From NCBI GenBank assembly GCA_034769895.1, contig CM068370.1, positions 40,133,844 to 40,197,843 on the forward strand: a DNA stretch of 64,000 bases, read 5' to 3'. Below are positions 22,910-35,005 of this stretch, one piece after another. The notes under the pieces were generated by a model. It made no database searches, was not told the origin of the DNA, and was given only the letters and a program-made list of their open reading frames with translations. A program made the position numbers and the translations under genes. This DNA comes from Magicicada septendecula (taxonomy: Eukaryota > Arthropoda > Insecta > Hemiptera > Cicadidae). The stretch's first letter is position 1; the number at the start of each line of letters is the position of its first letter.

Positions 22910-25221
22910 CAGTAGACTCTCGACTATCCGGCTCACGACTATCCGGCCTATTTTTGAACCTACATGCCGTGTGCAAAACACAAGTTGTGACATGATTTCC
23001 CCTTTCCCCCCGCTCTGCTACCTCCTCTTTGTTTCTTCAGTTGTGTATCGAATGTCAACAAGTGCGGAATATATTTGCCACTGTTCCTGGTTACATTCGT
23101 AAATTGTTTTTCGGTATGCTTCGTTGTTTTTTTAATTGAAGATTACGAAATGGGTGACAAATTAAAAAAGGTTGTAGTGACTATGGAGAAGAAACTATGC
23201 GCTATAAAACAACTGGACTCTGGGGTAACGACAAAAACTATTGCTTCGGAGTTAGGAGTTGGGAAAAGTACAGTTGGTGATTAGAAGAAAAATCGAGCAG
23301 AAGTTGAAAAGTAGTGTGCTGCCCAAACTTGTGGAAGTGGAATGAAAGTAAGAAAAGCCAGGCTAACAGAAGTTGAGGAAGCTTTATTTTTGTGGCATGA
23401 ACACTTAAGATGAAAAGGCTTGCCTGTTACTGGGCCGATTTTTGCAGGAAAAACATTGCAGTCTAAGTGGCAAATGGAAGGAGAAGATTCAGAATTTACT
23501 GCCAGTGATGGATGGTTAGATTGGTTGAAAAAATGATTCGGTATTTGTCAGATTATCATAAATGGGGAGGCTTTATCTGCTGATAAAGAGGCTGTACCTT
23601 TGTTCAAAGACTATCTTTTTAAGCTTGTTGAAAAGGAGGGAATTTCTGGGGAGCAGTTGTACAACTGCAATGAGACCGGAATATATAAGATGCTCCCTAG
23701 AAAAACGCTTGCATCAAAAAAAGAAGCCGCTCCACCAGGATACAAGAAAAGCAAGGAACGAGTCACCATCTTGGCTTGCAATAATACAACGGGCAACCAC
23801 AAGCTTAGGTTGACTTTAATAGCAAAATCAAAGAAACCTAGAGCTTTTAAAAAACTGGAAAATTAGGAATCACTACCCTATATTACACACAACAAAAGAA
23901 AGCATGGATGAATTCAGAAATCATCCAAAATGAATTCGTACCGACTGTAGAAAAAATGTTAAAAGACAATTTGCCGAGAAAAGCTGTGCTAATTCTTGAC
24001 AACGCACCTTCGCATTTGGCCACTGACGAACTCACAAATGGAGACATCAAAGCTTTATTTTTATCAGGCAATGTGGCAGCTGTTTGTCAGCCGATGGACC
24101 AGGGCGTCCTTGAAATGCTAAAGAAAAAGTATCGCCGGCATCTTCTCAGTTCGCTGATATCAGCGATTGATAATAATGAAGACTACTTAACCACTCTGAA
24201 AAAGATTTGCATGCTAGATGTCATAAGATGGTTGGCCGAAGTATGGGAAGAGATTCCAAACATATCACTTGTAAGGTCTTGAAAAATTCTTTTGGACCAT
24301 GAAGACAGACCAACCTTGAACTCGTATGTGAAACCAAAGTGAAAGATGAAAATGATAAACTTGTTTAGTTGCTGGAAAAAGTACCGGGCTGTGACGATGT
24401 CAATGCAGAGGACATTAGAGAATGGATGGCAAACGACGAAGTTGATGAAATAACTGACAACGGTATTGTGGAAATGGTGACACAGGGAGAAGAAGTAGAA
24501 GAAGAGGAGGAGGAGGCATCTTTAGATAACAGAAAAAATCTCATCCCGCATTCGGAAAGGTTCAAGACGATTGAGGCAGTGCTGCAGTACATTAGTCACC
24601 AGTAGGAAGCAACGCCAGCTGATATCATCGGGTTGTGTAAGTGGAGGACATTGCGTCGCGGAAGAGGGCTAAAAGGGAGAAGCAGTCAGATGACTGCTAG
24701 ATATCAAGGACTTTTTCAAAAACTAAAAACTGTAGGTTTTGACTCTTTTATTTTAGGCCTACTTTTTCACATTTGTGAAGCATTTATCACTGAACAGTAA
24801 AATAAGTTTAAATCATTTTATTTTAACAATTAGAGCTACGTTTTACGTTAATGTTTTGTCTATTTTAAAATTGTATGTATTCATACTGTACAGTGTACAT
24901 CATTTAATGTTTCCTGCAATTAAGTTAGACATCATAAAATTTATCTAAAAAGTGTATACAGTATTTTTATTCTTGAACTTCCTTTTTCTGTAATACATTT
25001 TTAAAATGTACAGTACAGTACATAACAAATATTTATAAAGTACTGGCCTGTAATAAGAGGTCAGAAAATAAGAATAAAAGTGGGTTTTGGTATAAAAAGT
25101 GTGTTTTTAATGGTATGGGTGGGGCAGGAAGCGAGTAATTGTAGAACTCCGGCGTATCCGGCTTTTTTGTTATCCGGCCTGCCCTTCCGCCACATTAGGC
25201 CGGATAGTCGGGAGTCTACTG
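22910..25221 (+). mobile_element. Tigger/pogo-type transposon, 2.3 kb
   Basis: Inverted repeats CAGTAGACTCTCGACTATCC and CAGTAGACTCCCGACTATCC (reversed), one difference in 20 bp. TA duplications are at 22908-22909 and 25222-25223. The interior carries a jerky/CENP-B-like transposase pseudogene. The length and end sequence are typical of Tigger elements. Confidence 0.95.
23150..24605 (+). pseudogene. Tigger/pogo (jerky-like) transposase, broken
   Basis: Starts ATGGGTGACAAA at 23150. The N-terminal CENP-B-type helix-turn-helix is clear (KQLDSGVTTKTIASELGVGK). Further conserved parts are DGWLDWLKK (~23510), QLYNCNETGIYKMLP (~23655), VLILDNAPSHLA (~23990) and VCQPMDQGVLEMLKKKYRR (~24085), giving the second and third catalytic Asp. 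The first catalytic Asp is replaced by Asn (NCNETG instead of the usual xxDETG). Stops at ~23282 and ~23312 probably come from Trp codons, and frame changes occur near 23410, 23535 and 23865. The acidic C-terminus (VEEEEEEASLDNRKN) resembles other family members. Not functional. Confidence 0.92.
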
Positions 25222-25397
25222 TATATAAATTTATGTTTTACCATTTCATGATAGTCATTGTTTTATAATTGGCTGTTAAAGTGTATTATTTATATTTTTT
25301 GTTATAACTGGAGGCTGCAACATGTACACAAGCATGTAAAAAATATATTATCATTATATTTTATATAATAATGAAACTTTCTCTTGTGAACTTACTT

Positions 25398-25457
25398 GTC
25401 TTTTTCCGTCGAACGCGTTTCGGCGTCGTGTTCGCCTTCGTCAGCTTAGAAACAGAC
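25398..25457 (-). ncRNA. Hammerhead ribozyme 2a (minus arm)
   Basis: Identical in the core to the plus-arm copy at 26395-26454. On the minus strand, CTGACGA is at 25438-25444, stem II GGCG/CGCC, then GAAA, minimal stem III and GUU. Outer stem I GTCTGTTTC/GAAAAAGAC is at 25449-25457 and 25398-25406. Confidence 0.7.
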
Positions 25458-25479
25458 TGCCAGTACTTTGTAACGGTTA

Positions 25480-26113
25480 TTGCTTGGAAGGTATAGTGGG
25501 GGTGGTGTGTAGAGGAAGGGGATTGGCGCGGGGATCCAAATTATTGTTTGTTTTTTGTATAATTGTGTCGAAAAGTGTATGTGATTTATATTGTAATTGG
25601 TCGTTAAGTATGTTGTTTGGTTGTGTTGTATGGTGTTTGTATATTTCATATTGTTCTGCTGTGTTGAGTTTTCGACCTTTGGGTAAGTAGTGTAATATTT
25701 CAAGATTAGTATCTACGTTGGTGTAGCTATGGTTATGTGTGTGTATGTGTGTGGCAAACGCAGAATGTATATTGTTGTTGGATAAGGCTTTTAAGTGTTC
25801 AGAGTAACGGGATGAAAAAGATCTTCCCGTCTGGCCTATGTAGAAACTATTGCAGTTATTACAATTTAATTTGTAAACACCTGTTCTATTGTATTTGTCT
25901 ATGTCTGTGTTTGTATCGTTGATGTGTTTTTTGATGGTATTGTTAGTTCTGTATGCTATTTTGTACTTGTGTTTTCTGAATGTGTTGGCAAGTTTGTGTG
26001 TGTTGGAGTTATGGTATGTGAGTGTGATGTATTTATTGTGTTGTGTGTTGATGGTATTTTGTGTTTTGTTGTTTTTGTTTTTGATGCGTTTGTGTAGTTT
26101 GTTTATTAAATTG
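25480..26113 (-). pseudogene. Penelope GIY-YIG endonuclease C-terminal fragment
   Basis: On the minus strand an open frame begins near 26113 (KYITLTYHNSN, HKYKIAYRTNN) and shows the GIY-YIG nuclease as TGVYKLNCNNC, SFYIGQTGRSF, RYSEHLKAL, then FATHIHTHNH and the C-terminal KGRKLNTAEQYEIYKH. It stops just before the hammerhead. The RT domain is missing, so this is a 5'-truncated copy. Longer-looking frames at 25446-25703 (minus) and 26149-26406 (plus) are out of frame with this domain and should be ignored. Confidence 0.88.
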
Positions 26114-26394
26114 TAAAAACCACAACTACACCAACATAGATACTAATCTTGAAATATTACACTACTTACCCAAAGGTCGAAAACTCAACACAGCAGAACA
26201 ATATGAAATATACAAACACCACACAACACAACCAAACAACATACTTAACGACCAATTACAATATAAATCACATACACTTTTCGACACAGTTATACAAAAA
26301 ACAAACAATAATTTGGATCCCCGCGCCAATCCCCTTCCTCTACACACCACCCCCACTATACCTTCCAAGCAATAACCGTTACAAAGTACTGGCA

Positions 26395-26454
26395 GTCTGT
26401 TTCTAAGCTGACGAAGGCGAACACGACGCCGAAACGCGTTCGACGGAAAAAGAC
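26395..26454 (+). ncRNA. Hammerhead ribozyme 2b (plus arm)
   Basis: CTGACGA at 26408-26414. Stem II GGCG (26416-26419) pairs with CGCC (26427-26430). GAAA is at 26431-26434, with a 2-bp stem III around GC and a GUU cleavage triplet ending at 26440. Outer stem I GTCTGTTTC (26395-26403) pairs with GAAAAAGAC (26446-26454), 8 of 9 pairs, with a proximal internal loop as in hammerhead 1. Confidence 0.72.
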
Positions 26455-26659
26455 AAGTAAGTTCACAAGAGAAAGTTTCATTATTATATAAAGTGTAGTG
26501 CTGTGAAAAAAGATGATGAACAAACAAGACAACTATCATTATATAGTTGTAAATGTTTTTGGTAGCAAAAACAATCTACAAGTCTTTAATAATCACATCT
26601 ATAAATGTTTCGTGTATAAGCATGGCATTCTGGTCACATGCCATAGAATGGAAATGATA

Positions 26660-27985
26660 TACGAAGTGTGTTAAAAAAAAATACCGAATTATTTGTATAG
26701 CACGTCAACCTGCGCATAGAGTAAGCTGCACAATTAAGTGCAGCTAGCGATAGTTTTTTATAAGAAACTGTCTTTGAGCTACACATGCTGTAGTGGGCAC
26801 GATAACACACCATCTGTCGGATTTATAAGAAATTGAGACCGAAGAACACAACATGAAGAATTGCAAAAGGGATTATACAAACTGCAGCAAATTAGTGAAG
26901 GATACAATTTAAAAATTTCAATTCCTAGAACAAAAATAATGGCATTCGCAGGAAAAGAGCCAAAATCATCTTAAACAATAAAACAGTGCATCAAATAAAA
27001 CATTTTAAATACCTAGGTTGTGATATTTCCTTCGATTACAGTAAAGATATTGACAAAAAAATTATTACTTTTAACTGTATTTGCAGAACTATCAGTCGAT
27101 GCATGAAAAATAAAGCCAGAAAAGAGACAATGTTGAAATTTTATACAACAGTGGCTGTCCCCGCACTTATATATGGCAGCGAAACATAGGTAACGACAAA
27201 GGCACAAGAAAATCGAATTCAGGCTCAGGAAATGAGATTCTTAAGACGAGTTAAGGGCTGTAGTCGAATAGACAGAATAAAAAATGAAACAATTAGATAA
27301 GAACTTCAGGTATTCAACTTAAATGAAAAAATAAAATTTAATAGAAACAAGTGGCAAGAACATTTAGAGAGAATGCAACAATACAGGATTCCAGTAAAAG
27401 CTATAAAATACAAAGCCAGAGGAAGAAGAAATTTAGGTAGACCAAGGAAAAGGTGGGAACCGTAACAGGCAGAATGCCTAAAACATGAAATGAAGAAGAA
27501 GAAGATCTTGTATTCATGTCCACTGGACGTCTCAAACAGTTAAACGATGATTTACAATTACCACATCTTGTCATCACTTGCCACGATCTTCGACACTGCT
27601 GTGATCTGCACCAACCGATGTTTTACCCTCTTTAAAAACACTTGAAATAATCATTCGGCTCATGTAATAATCATCCCCGTATGCTTTGTGGATCCCGACC
27701 AGAATGTCTATAAAGTTTTAACCAAGTTCTCCCGCAAAATTTTATACTCCACACATTGTTCTTCGAGGTCTTTTTTAGTCACTTTCTCACTAACCTGATG
27801 GAAAGTGTGTGCACGTTCCCACTCAGTCTGATGTAGCTGGGAGACTAATGCTTATAGCAGAACAGAATAAGTGGCAGTTTGTTGTCAAAGACTGTTGCTA
27901 GGTGCCCTCAAAGTTACAGCGCATCGTTTGTGCCGGTTAGTGTGTTGTTCAAAAAGTTAAGCCTTTTTTTTTAACACACCTCGTG
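26660..27985. mobile_element. Tc1/mariner-type TIR element remnant holding an RTE-like fragment
   Basis: Left end TACGAAGTGTGTTAAAAAAA and right end (reversed) CACGAGGTGTGTTAAAAAAA, each next to TA (26658-26659, 27986-27987). The sequence inside the ends (e.g. 27530-27960) has no intact transposase that I can recognise. A LINE fragment occupies 26850-27505. The family call rests on TA targets and end style only. Confidence 0.6.
26850..27505 (+). pseudogene. RTE-like LINE 3' fragment
   Basis: Plus-strand frames encode the end of a non-LTR reverse transcriptase: LYKLQQISEGYNLKIS, then HFKYLGCDIS (~27003), RKETMLKFYTTVAVPALIYG (~27120) followed by SET and a stop where Trp is expected, RRVKGC and finally GRPRKRWEP (~27435). 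It ends in a GAAGAAGAAGAAG tail. The catalytic FADD box is not present, so the copy is 5' truncated, and several stops break it. Confidence 0.8.
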
Positions 27986-27987
27986 TA

Positions 27988-29075
27988 CTCAGTTGTGGAT
28001 TAACATCACCAATATTATTGTCTATTTTGTGTGTAATAGTAATTTCCTAATTAATATTAACTTGAAAAACAGGCGAATGTAATGAATCTTTTTCAAGTCA
28101 AAACCTGCTGGAATACAACACTCCAGCTCCTTTATAGAAAATGTTCAGCTCCTGTAGAGTCGAAAATGTACAGTGGAATAAGTTTATATAATTTTGTTTC
28201 TAATTTACCAGTATACTAGCATCATTCCGCCTTCTCTTCAAATCTCTGCCCATTTGCAGTTTCCTTGTGAGAGCACCAAATGGAGATTACACTCAGTAAC
28301 AGTGTTTCTCATTCTGGTGGTAGTACCAGTACTTTGTTAGAACAATGCTTGTATATGGCATTCAATGTAGCGATTAGTGATTAAGATTTAAAGGTTAGCA
28401 GTGACACAGGTTTTTTTTTAGTAAAGCGAGGCATTAATAATTTTTTGATAGTCATTTGTGTCTTTATTAAGTTAAAACAAGATATTATAACTATATTCTT
28501 ATTAGTCAGGAGTTTTTTAATCCATGACACAACATGTCTATGAGTAGTGGTTAATGGAACAGCTCTCTGTTGGAGAGTTAAGGGGGAGAGATTCTCTCTA
28601 AACACCAACTGATACATAAATTATTTTGGGACCCATGTTTATACTTTATCCATAGCACATGGGTATAAAACTTGGACCTCATTGATGGTAGATGTTCTTA
28701 CAGTCCAGATTGTCCAGACTCATTATAGATTTACAAGGAAGAAGTACTCATGTGTACACATCTCATCGAGAAGTTCAAACATTTTTTTGAGCAGAGCAAA
28801 TCACTCCAGGGCCCCCTTACAAATAGGTTCTGTAAGGTGTCAACAATTTTAATTTTGTGGTATTCATTAAAAAATAGTAGATGTTCTCATTTTTGCAGTG
28901 GTATTTTATGCCCTCTTAGCACTTCTTCGTGATGACGACATGGATATATCTGTTTGATAAAAAAAAAAAATGGTTCCCAATTTTAGTCAAAAAGAAAAGT
29001 CAAGAAGAATATTCTTTCTGGAAGAGAAATTACAGAAAGAAAAACATGACAATAAAACCCCCTCTGGAAGAAGGA

Positions 29076-29154
<79 letters not shown>

Positions 29155-29549
29155 CTTATTGCCAAACATGTACTTATTATTGAAATTAACCACCTTAGGA
29201 AGCACCTAATGCACCCTTTGAAGAAACATTTGAACTGGTTTGGTAAAACACTCTTCATTACTTGATGTCTTCAAAATTGTTTTCTGTGTCAGTAGGGGAA
29301 GAAAAGAGCCTCGAGTGGCCAGGTGTTCACTACACATGTAGTAAATATATGGTGTAAGTTCCAACATGGCATCTTTTTTCCCATCAAACACCCTCACAAA
29401 ACAGTCCAGTTCTCAAACTGGACAGTCAGTGGATCGCTAGCAAAAAGTTCAGGTCTTTTTCTCTAAGGTTTTGTTTATGCCCACAAGGGTTTGTTTCATC
29501 ATTTGCCCACAGTGAACCTGTCATCAAAGTGTCACTGTGTAGTATTCCT
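27988..29549. other. No gene seen; (GT)n at 29078-29151
   Basis: AT-rich DNA with no recognised protein. The only landmark is a ~73-bp GT microsatellite at 29078-29151. Poly Cys-Val and Thr-His frames there are artefacts. Confidence 0.5.
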
Positions 29550-30665
29550 TCCATACAGTGATGCTATATATACATTCGGGTTAAAAGCGTCCTGTGACAT
29601 TGTCCTATGCCTAATTGCCAATATCTCCTGTCGTTGCAGTTTTCTTCGGTTAGACCTCGTACACTCATTGATCTCCTTACACCCTGTATCCATGTTACTT
29701 TTGGCCTTCCCCTTTTCTGTTTTCCTGTTGTATCCATTTCATCACTCTCTTTGGCAACCTCTCCTCCCCCATTCTCTGCACGTTGCCCATACCAGATTAA
29801 TTGTTTTTTCTCGATGTGTTCTAAAACAGTTTCTTTTATATTCACTTGTTGCTTAATTGTTTCGTTTCTGACCCAGTCTAATTTTGATGTTCTACATATT
29901 CTTCTTAAGGCATCCATTTCTGTGGCTTCTATCTTTCTTTTCAGATGTTCTTTCATTCTCCATATCTCAGACCCATATACTAATGTGCTCTTAATCATTG
30001 TGTTGTACATTCTCATTTTCCTTTGTTTTCCTATTTCGGTGCTCCACAGTATTCCATTTAGGGACTTAATTATTGTTCTTGCTTTGTTTACTCTACACTT
30101 TATTTCTGTACCGTCTGTCCCTTCCTTGTTAAAATTTATTCCCAGATATTTGTAATTTTCACATTTTGCTACAATTTCACTGCTTTCCAATACAATGTCG
30201 GTCATGTCCTCTCCTATACACAAATATTGTGTTTTTTCCACATTCATCTGCAGTCCCCATTTTCCGTATTCTTCCTTCAGTTTGCGAGCCGTGTATTCTA
30301 AGTCATCTTTGTCATTTGCACATATTACTTGATCATCTGCAAACTGAAGTGTATATAGACAGGTGTCATCGTCGATTTGGATGCCCATTCCACTGAATTT
30401 CTTTTTCCAGGTTGTTAAAGCGTTGGCGACGTATATTTTAAAAATTGTTGGGGAAATTCAGCATCCTTGTCGCAAACCTTTGTTACTGTAAAGGGTTCTG
30501 ATATTTTATTTCCTAATTTTACTGCAGATTTCATGTTATTGTATAAGTTTTGGACAGCCTTTATGAGGGTATGATTGATGTTGGCATTTTGAATCACTTC
30601 CCATAGTTATGATATTGGTATGTTATCATAGGCTTTTTGTAAGTCTATAAACATTAATTATATTG
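29550..30665 (-). pseudogene. RTE-like LINE reverse transcriptase, 5' truncated
   Basis: The main minus-strand frame (29564-30388, 274 aa) has the RT catalytic box LQFADDQVI, then KTQYLCIG, YKYLGINFN, LVYGSEIWRMKE (usually YGSETW), DWVRNETI and the C-terminal RGRPKVTWIQG. Upstream, out of frame, are FIDLQKAYDNIPI (~30655) and VTKVCDKDAEFPQQ-like residues (~30480), the motif before the catalytic box. Frame changes lie near 30460 and 30390. The 5' part (endonuclease, finger region) is absent. The fragment ends near 29563 without a clear poly(A). Confidence 0.88.
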
Positions 30666-30669
30666 GTCT

Positions 30670-31416
30670 ATTTCTTTCTATTTTCTTCTCTATAACTTGT
30701 TTTAGTGTTTCAGTAATGCTACAACACTGAAACATGTTCACAAACATAAAGCTAACAGGAAAACAGCATATCCAACTTTTTAAACGTTGATAGAGTGTTA
30801 TACATTTGAAAAAAAGTTTTTTCTTCGTCTCATTGTAGTTGGAATTTCTATTTTCATATTGAATGGAGATATACAATCTTATACACATCTTGTTTTAGAT
30901 ATCAGCATAAATGATAAATTTGAGACAGTCTTAGGTTCACACCATGTGTAACTAAGATAACAATTTTCCATAAATTTCGTTGTAAAGCAAAATTGAAAGC
31001 TAAAGGCATATTCGCAGAAACCAGTTTCTTCATGGACGAATCCACTTTGAAATTGTGAATGGCGGGAGGGTAACGGAGAATCAGCTGCTATACAAGTGAA
31101 GGTGTTGCCAACATGCGTGTCACATTTTAGTTACATTGTTAATTACTGTGTTACATATTACCTCAGTTTGTTATTAATTATGTCATTGTTTTACAGTTCA
31201 TTTTAATAGTTTAAAAGGAACTATTATTGCTAGCATAAGCGCATATTTGAGCGGGTCTGAAGGTTTTTTCATTAACATCTTGCTTATCTTTACAATAAAA
31301 ATAAGTAATTATAAAACGAACAGTACAGAAATAATAGTAGATTATTAGTTCTATTATGATAAAATACCCGCGCATGTGCGCATATGTATGCACACACACG
31401 CGAGTTTTCGTTATGA
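30670..31416. other. No gene seen
   Basis: AT-rich sequence with only short frames lacking recognisable motifs. Confidence 0.5.
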
Positions 31417-31424
31417 GTAATAAT

Positions 31425-33592
31425 TAGAGCTAGGAATTTTAGGTGCTGCACCTTAACTTTTTTTTGCTATTAGAATCACCAAATTAGCTTGTCTTGCAAA
31501 GAAAACATTAAATAAACACTCCTAGCTGTGTTTTGGTTGCACATTTTTGCATTTTTTGTCAATGCAAGCACCTTTTTGCACCTTTTCTCAATGTCATCAC
31601 TTTTTTGAAATTGTTTACCTCTTTTTGCTGCATTTCATTCCTATAATAATTAAACAAGGAACACTGAACGTGTGCGGCATCACATTACTTTCACTTCAGT
31701 GCAGTCCCATTAGGCTAAAGCTTTTCAATTAGTTTCCACCTCAATAAACTCCCGTTAAGCAAAAGGTCCACAAATTAGTGTTGCACCAGCGTTAGGCGAA
31801 AGCTATTGAATAGAAGTAAAGGGAGTTGGCAAAATCAAACTGACCAATCACGGCTATCAGTCACCAATCGGTATTGTTGAGTGCTGGAACAAATTTAAAC
31901 TGTTTTAATTTTTCAGTTCAGAATACGTTTTCACTAGTGTAGTGTCTGCCATTTTCCTGTGTTGCCAGTATCCAGTATGCCGAAACAGAAAGTGAACGCC
32001 GGGAAAATACATAATATTGTTAAACAGTTTAGTGCAGATGGTATTCAGAGTGACAGGCCTGTTCTGAGGTGCAATGTTTGTGATATTTCAATAACAATTG
32101 ATGAAAAACACCAACGTAATTGTGTTACGCAGCATATAGGTAGTGCAAAACACATGAAGAATAAGAACTACAATGCAGTAAAGGTGGAGTGCGACTACAG
32201 TGTTTTGTCGAGGCACTGGCTTCTTCAACTGCAATAAATAAAAATGAATTTTTCACTGAAATACCAAAGACATTTGTGGCGTGTGGTATTCCTCTTTCCA
32301 AGCTTAACAACCCTATTATGAAAACGTATTTGGAGAAATATACTAAGAAGCCTGTTCCAGATAAGAGCACCTTACGAAAATCATATCTCCAGCCTCTGCA
32401 TGAAGAAAAATTAAAACAGATCAGGCAAGTAGTAGCTGAAAATCCAGTATATTTTATACTAGATGAAACCACTGATAGGCAGATGAGATACGTTTTAAAC
32501 ATTTTAGTAGCACCCCTAAATGGACAGCAAGTGAAACCCATGCTGTTGGAAACCTACTTTCTGAGCAAAGCAGACAATGCCAGTGTGATGCGAAGTTTCA
32601 ACAATGCATGTGTTGTGTTGTGGCCTGAAGGAATAGAATATGATCGAATGTGCCTAGTAGTACTTACGGACCAAGCACCTTACATGTTATTGGCTATTGC
32701 CAACCTGAAACCTATGTACTCTAATCTAAAACATGTGACCTGCATTGCATCGAGTTTGTGAGGCACTAAAAGATGAATATTCATATGCAAATTAATTTCT
32801 GTCTTGCATTAAGAAATTGCTGAGAAAGGCTCCTGCTAGGATACAAAAGTATGTTGAAATTATAGGACTTCCTCTTCCAACTTCCCCAATTCTCACTAGA
32901 TGGGGTACTTGGTTAAAGGCTGCAGTGTTTATTTGTAACAATTTTAAGGCTATATGTGATTTCTTAGATGCTGTACCAAGTGATTCTTCAGCTGTAGAAA
33001 AGGCCAAAGAACTAGCAGGTAAACAGGAGTTGCAAGATGAACTTTTTATTGTGCATGGTTACTCTTTCCTGACAACTGCCATTACAACATTGGAGGAGCA
33101 GTGTCCTGAGAAAGATGCACAATAGGCTGTTCTGATGGATGTGAAGGAAGCACTGGAGGGTATTGGAAAGCAGAAGCTAGTACAGAGCTTAGCCAAAAAC
33201 CCTGATGTTGAGGATGTTGCAACAAACAAGGATTTAAATTACCGACTATAAACAAAATATGCACCACTTGTGTCTGTTGACGTTGAACGTTCCTTTTCTA
33301 CATACAAGTATTTACTTAGCGACCGGAGATGCAGCCTCACTGAAAAAAAACATTGAAATGTTAAACGTTATCTGTTTTAACAGTTTCTGGACTTGTGACT
33401 TTAATAACATTGTGTTCTGGGACTTGTTTTAGGCAGACCTTTTAATACATGAGTGAATTTTGAGTCCTTATATGTGATGTAATTGGTTTTGGTACTGTTT
33501 GTATAAATATTTATATTTGAAATTTGCACCTTTTTCAGCTAAATTTAAGCACCTTTTTTACCAAAATTTTGCACTTAAAATTCCTAGCTCTA
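31425..33592 (+). mobile_element. hAT transposon 3 (2.2 kb)
   Basis: Inverted ends TAGAGCTAGGAATTTTAGGT and TAGAGCTAGGAATTTTAAGT (reversed). The perfect 8-bp duplication GTAATAAT is at 31417-31424 and 33593-33600. It carries a frameshifted transposase reading left to right. The ends start TAG rather than the common CAG. Confidence 0.94.
31977..33345 (+). pseudogene. hAT transposase with BED-like zinc finger, broken
   Basis: Starts MPKQKVNAGKI at 31977. A zinc-finger region follows (VLRCNVCDISI, QRNCVTQHIGSAKH), in the style of the CGG-repeat-binding-protein type hAT family. After a frame change near 32195 the core continues: EFFTEIPKTFVACGIPLSKL (~32245), YFILDETTDRQ (first catalytic Asp region, ~32450) and LVVLTDQAPYML (~32665, second Asp region). 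Another break is near 32760, then stops at 33123 and 33249. The C-terminal dimerisation signature is VDVERSFSTYKYLLSDRR (~33275). At least four lesions make it non-functional. Confidence 0.9.
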
Positions 33593-33600
33593 GTAATAAT

Positions 33601-33700
33601 AAAATGAAGTAGAAAGAAAAAGAAAAGAACAAAGCATAAAGAACTGAAATTGGCATGTGGTCCTTAGATGACCGATTAAAAAAAAAAATGAAGTAGAATA
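33601..33700 (+). repeat. RTE-like LINE 3' tail fragment
   Basis: About 85 bp match, in inverted orientation, the terminal part of the RTE-like fragment at 39840-40360 (shared stretch CTGAAATTGGCATGTGGTCC). It ends in a poly(A) run at 33679-33689. The residues KEQ, KN stop and NWHVVLR-like positions coincide. Confidence 0.7.
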
Positions 33701-33798
33701 TTGAAGTAAAAAATTTTGATTACCACATGTTATAACTACCTTTTTGTTTTATTTACAATAAAAGTTTGTTTTCCAAGAAACATAAATCCTCTCTCTGT

Positions 33799-35005
33799 TG
33801 TAACTTTATTATTTTTGGTATTATTCTATTTTATTCAGATTACAACTCCCACTTACCTTTCAACTTGGATCTGGCCGGATCGAGTAGTGGTGGTACACCC
33901 ATTTCGTTCGACGAACTATGACAGTACATAAAACGAACTAAGGTTTTGAAAGAAACTAACTCTCAATTTTTTGGAAGAGAAATTATTTTTGTTTAATAAT
34001 CAAATAGTGCGATTTTATAACTTTGTTTTCCAAATAAATTGTCTTACATGTTTTTAAAGGTTGGGTAACTCTTGTTTATACATCTTATTTAATAGCCTTA
34101 CCTAATATTACTTACGTCTAAGAAGATAGCCCAGCTGCTCACACACTCTCACATATATTTATTTTAATTTATCAAAACACCCTTAACCCATATTAGATAC
34201 ACGAGCGAAATATTTATTCTTTACAAGTTCCCGTCTCATTTTATATGGCGCGAGGTCGACCGAACACGTGCCTTCCCGGTTACATTATTCGTTATTAACT
34301 GCTTTTCAACGGCCACTGCACTGCACTCGTCTATAACGTAGTCAATTCCTCGGGTCCCGGTCGGTATTCACGATATGATTGAGTTAGGCGTATTTAGAAC
34401 ACCACCGACCGGGGCCTAAACCAAACGGTCATTCTGTAGCGGTGTTGGCGTCCTGTTGACTGTATGGCTGTGTGTAACAGGTACAACTACCTGTTCCTGC
34501 ATGGAAGTTGTTCTTCCATGCCATGATGTTTTCGTCGTCGCTCCTTGTTCCTGCTGTCGTGTAACCATTTTATGCGTGGCATAGAGCTGGTATATGTGTG
34601 TGTCCAGAGGCCGATATTGGACTTGGTTCCGCTGATGTCACCAACAGTAGGCGGAGTTAATGCGACTTCCGTGAGGTCTTATAGAAGACGACGAATATTT
34701 TTCTTTTTACGCTCTCGCCATCTTGAGTTGTTTGTCAGAGCGTCACTTGGAGCGTGATTGAGCAGTTGCGTATGTGCGCTGCCACACACAGGTACAAAGT
34801 TCTCAGAATTTTGTGGAGGTACACATGCTCCACCACATTCCTCAACAACTGCGTCCTATTGCGTTGTTTCACTGTTCTGTTATGTTGCACAATAATGCAG
34901 CTTTACCATACTTTATACCAGTCCGCCCGAAAACGAAATAAATAAAAACATAAATATATGCCCCCAACGGTTAAAACAAAAACACCCAAAAATCGACCCG
35001 CTACA
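33799..35005 (-). repeat. 3' LTR of element C
   Basis: 1207-bp direct repeat of 37951-39159, TGTAAC...GCTACA. The internal side starts with a C-rich tract (35008-35013), the polypurine-type tract on the other strand. The short frames inside are not conserved genes. Confidence 0.93.

Larger units (their letters stand above)
25363..26490 (-). mobile_element. Penelope-like element 2, palindromic 3' fragment
   Basis: A minus-strand Penelope C-terminal region (26113 down to ~25480) ends in a hammerhead, and an inverted copy of the last ~373 bp follows on the plus strand. Arms are 25363-25735 and 26118-26490, with a 380-bp spacer holding the rest of the GIY-YIG domain. Arm differences are few. Inverted extra copies of the 3' end are a known arrangement in Penelope-like elements. 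Confidence 0.88.

Noticed and set aside
25446-25703. 85-aa ORF (minus) and its twin at 26149-26406 (plus)
   Set aside because: They lie in the inverted arms but are out of frame with the Penelope GIY-YIG reading frame; shadows of the real frame.
34545-34945. ORFs in LTRs of C and D that recur (e.g. 38699-39099, 50402-50690, 60766-61054)
   Set aside because: They recur only because LTRs are repeated; they lie on the strand opposite to the element's genes and show no domain.
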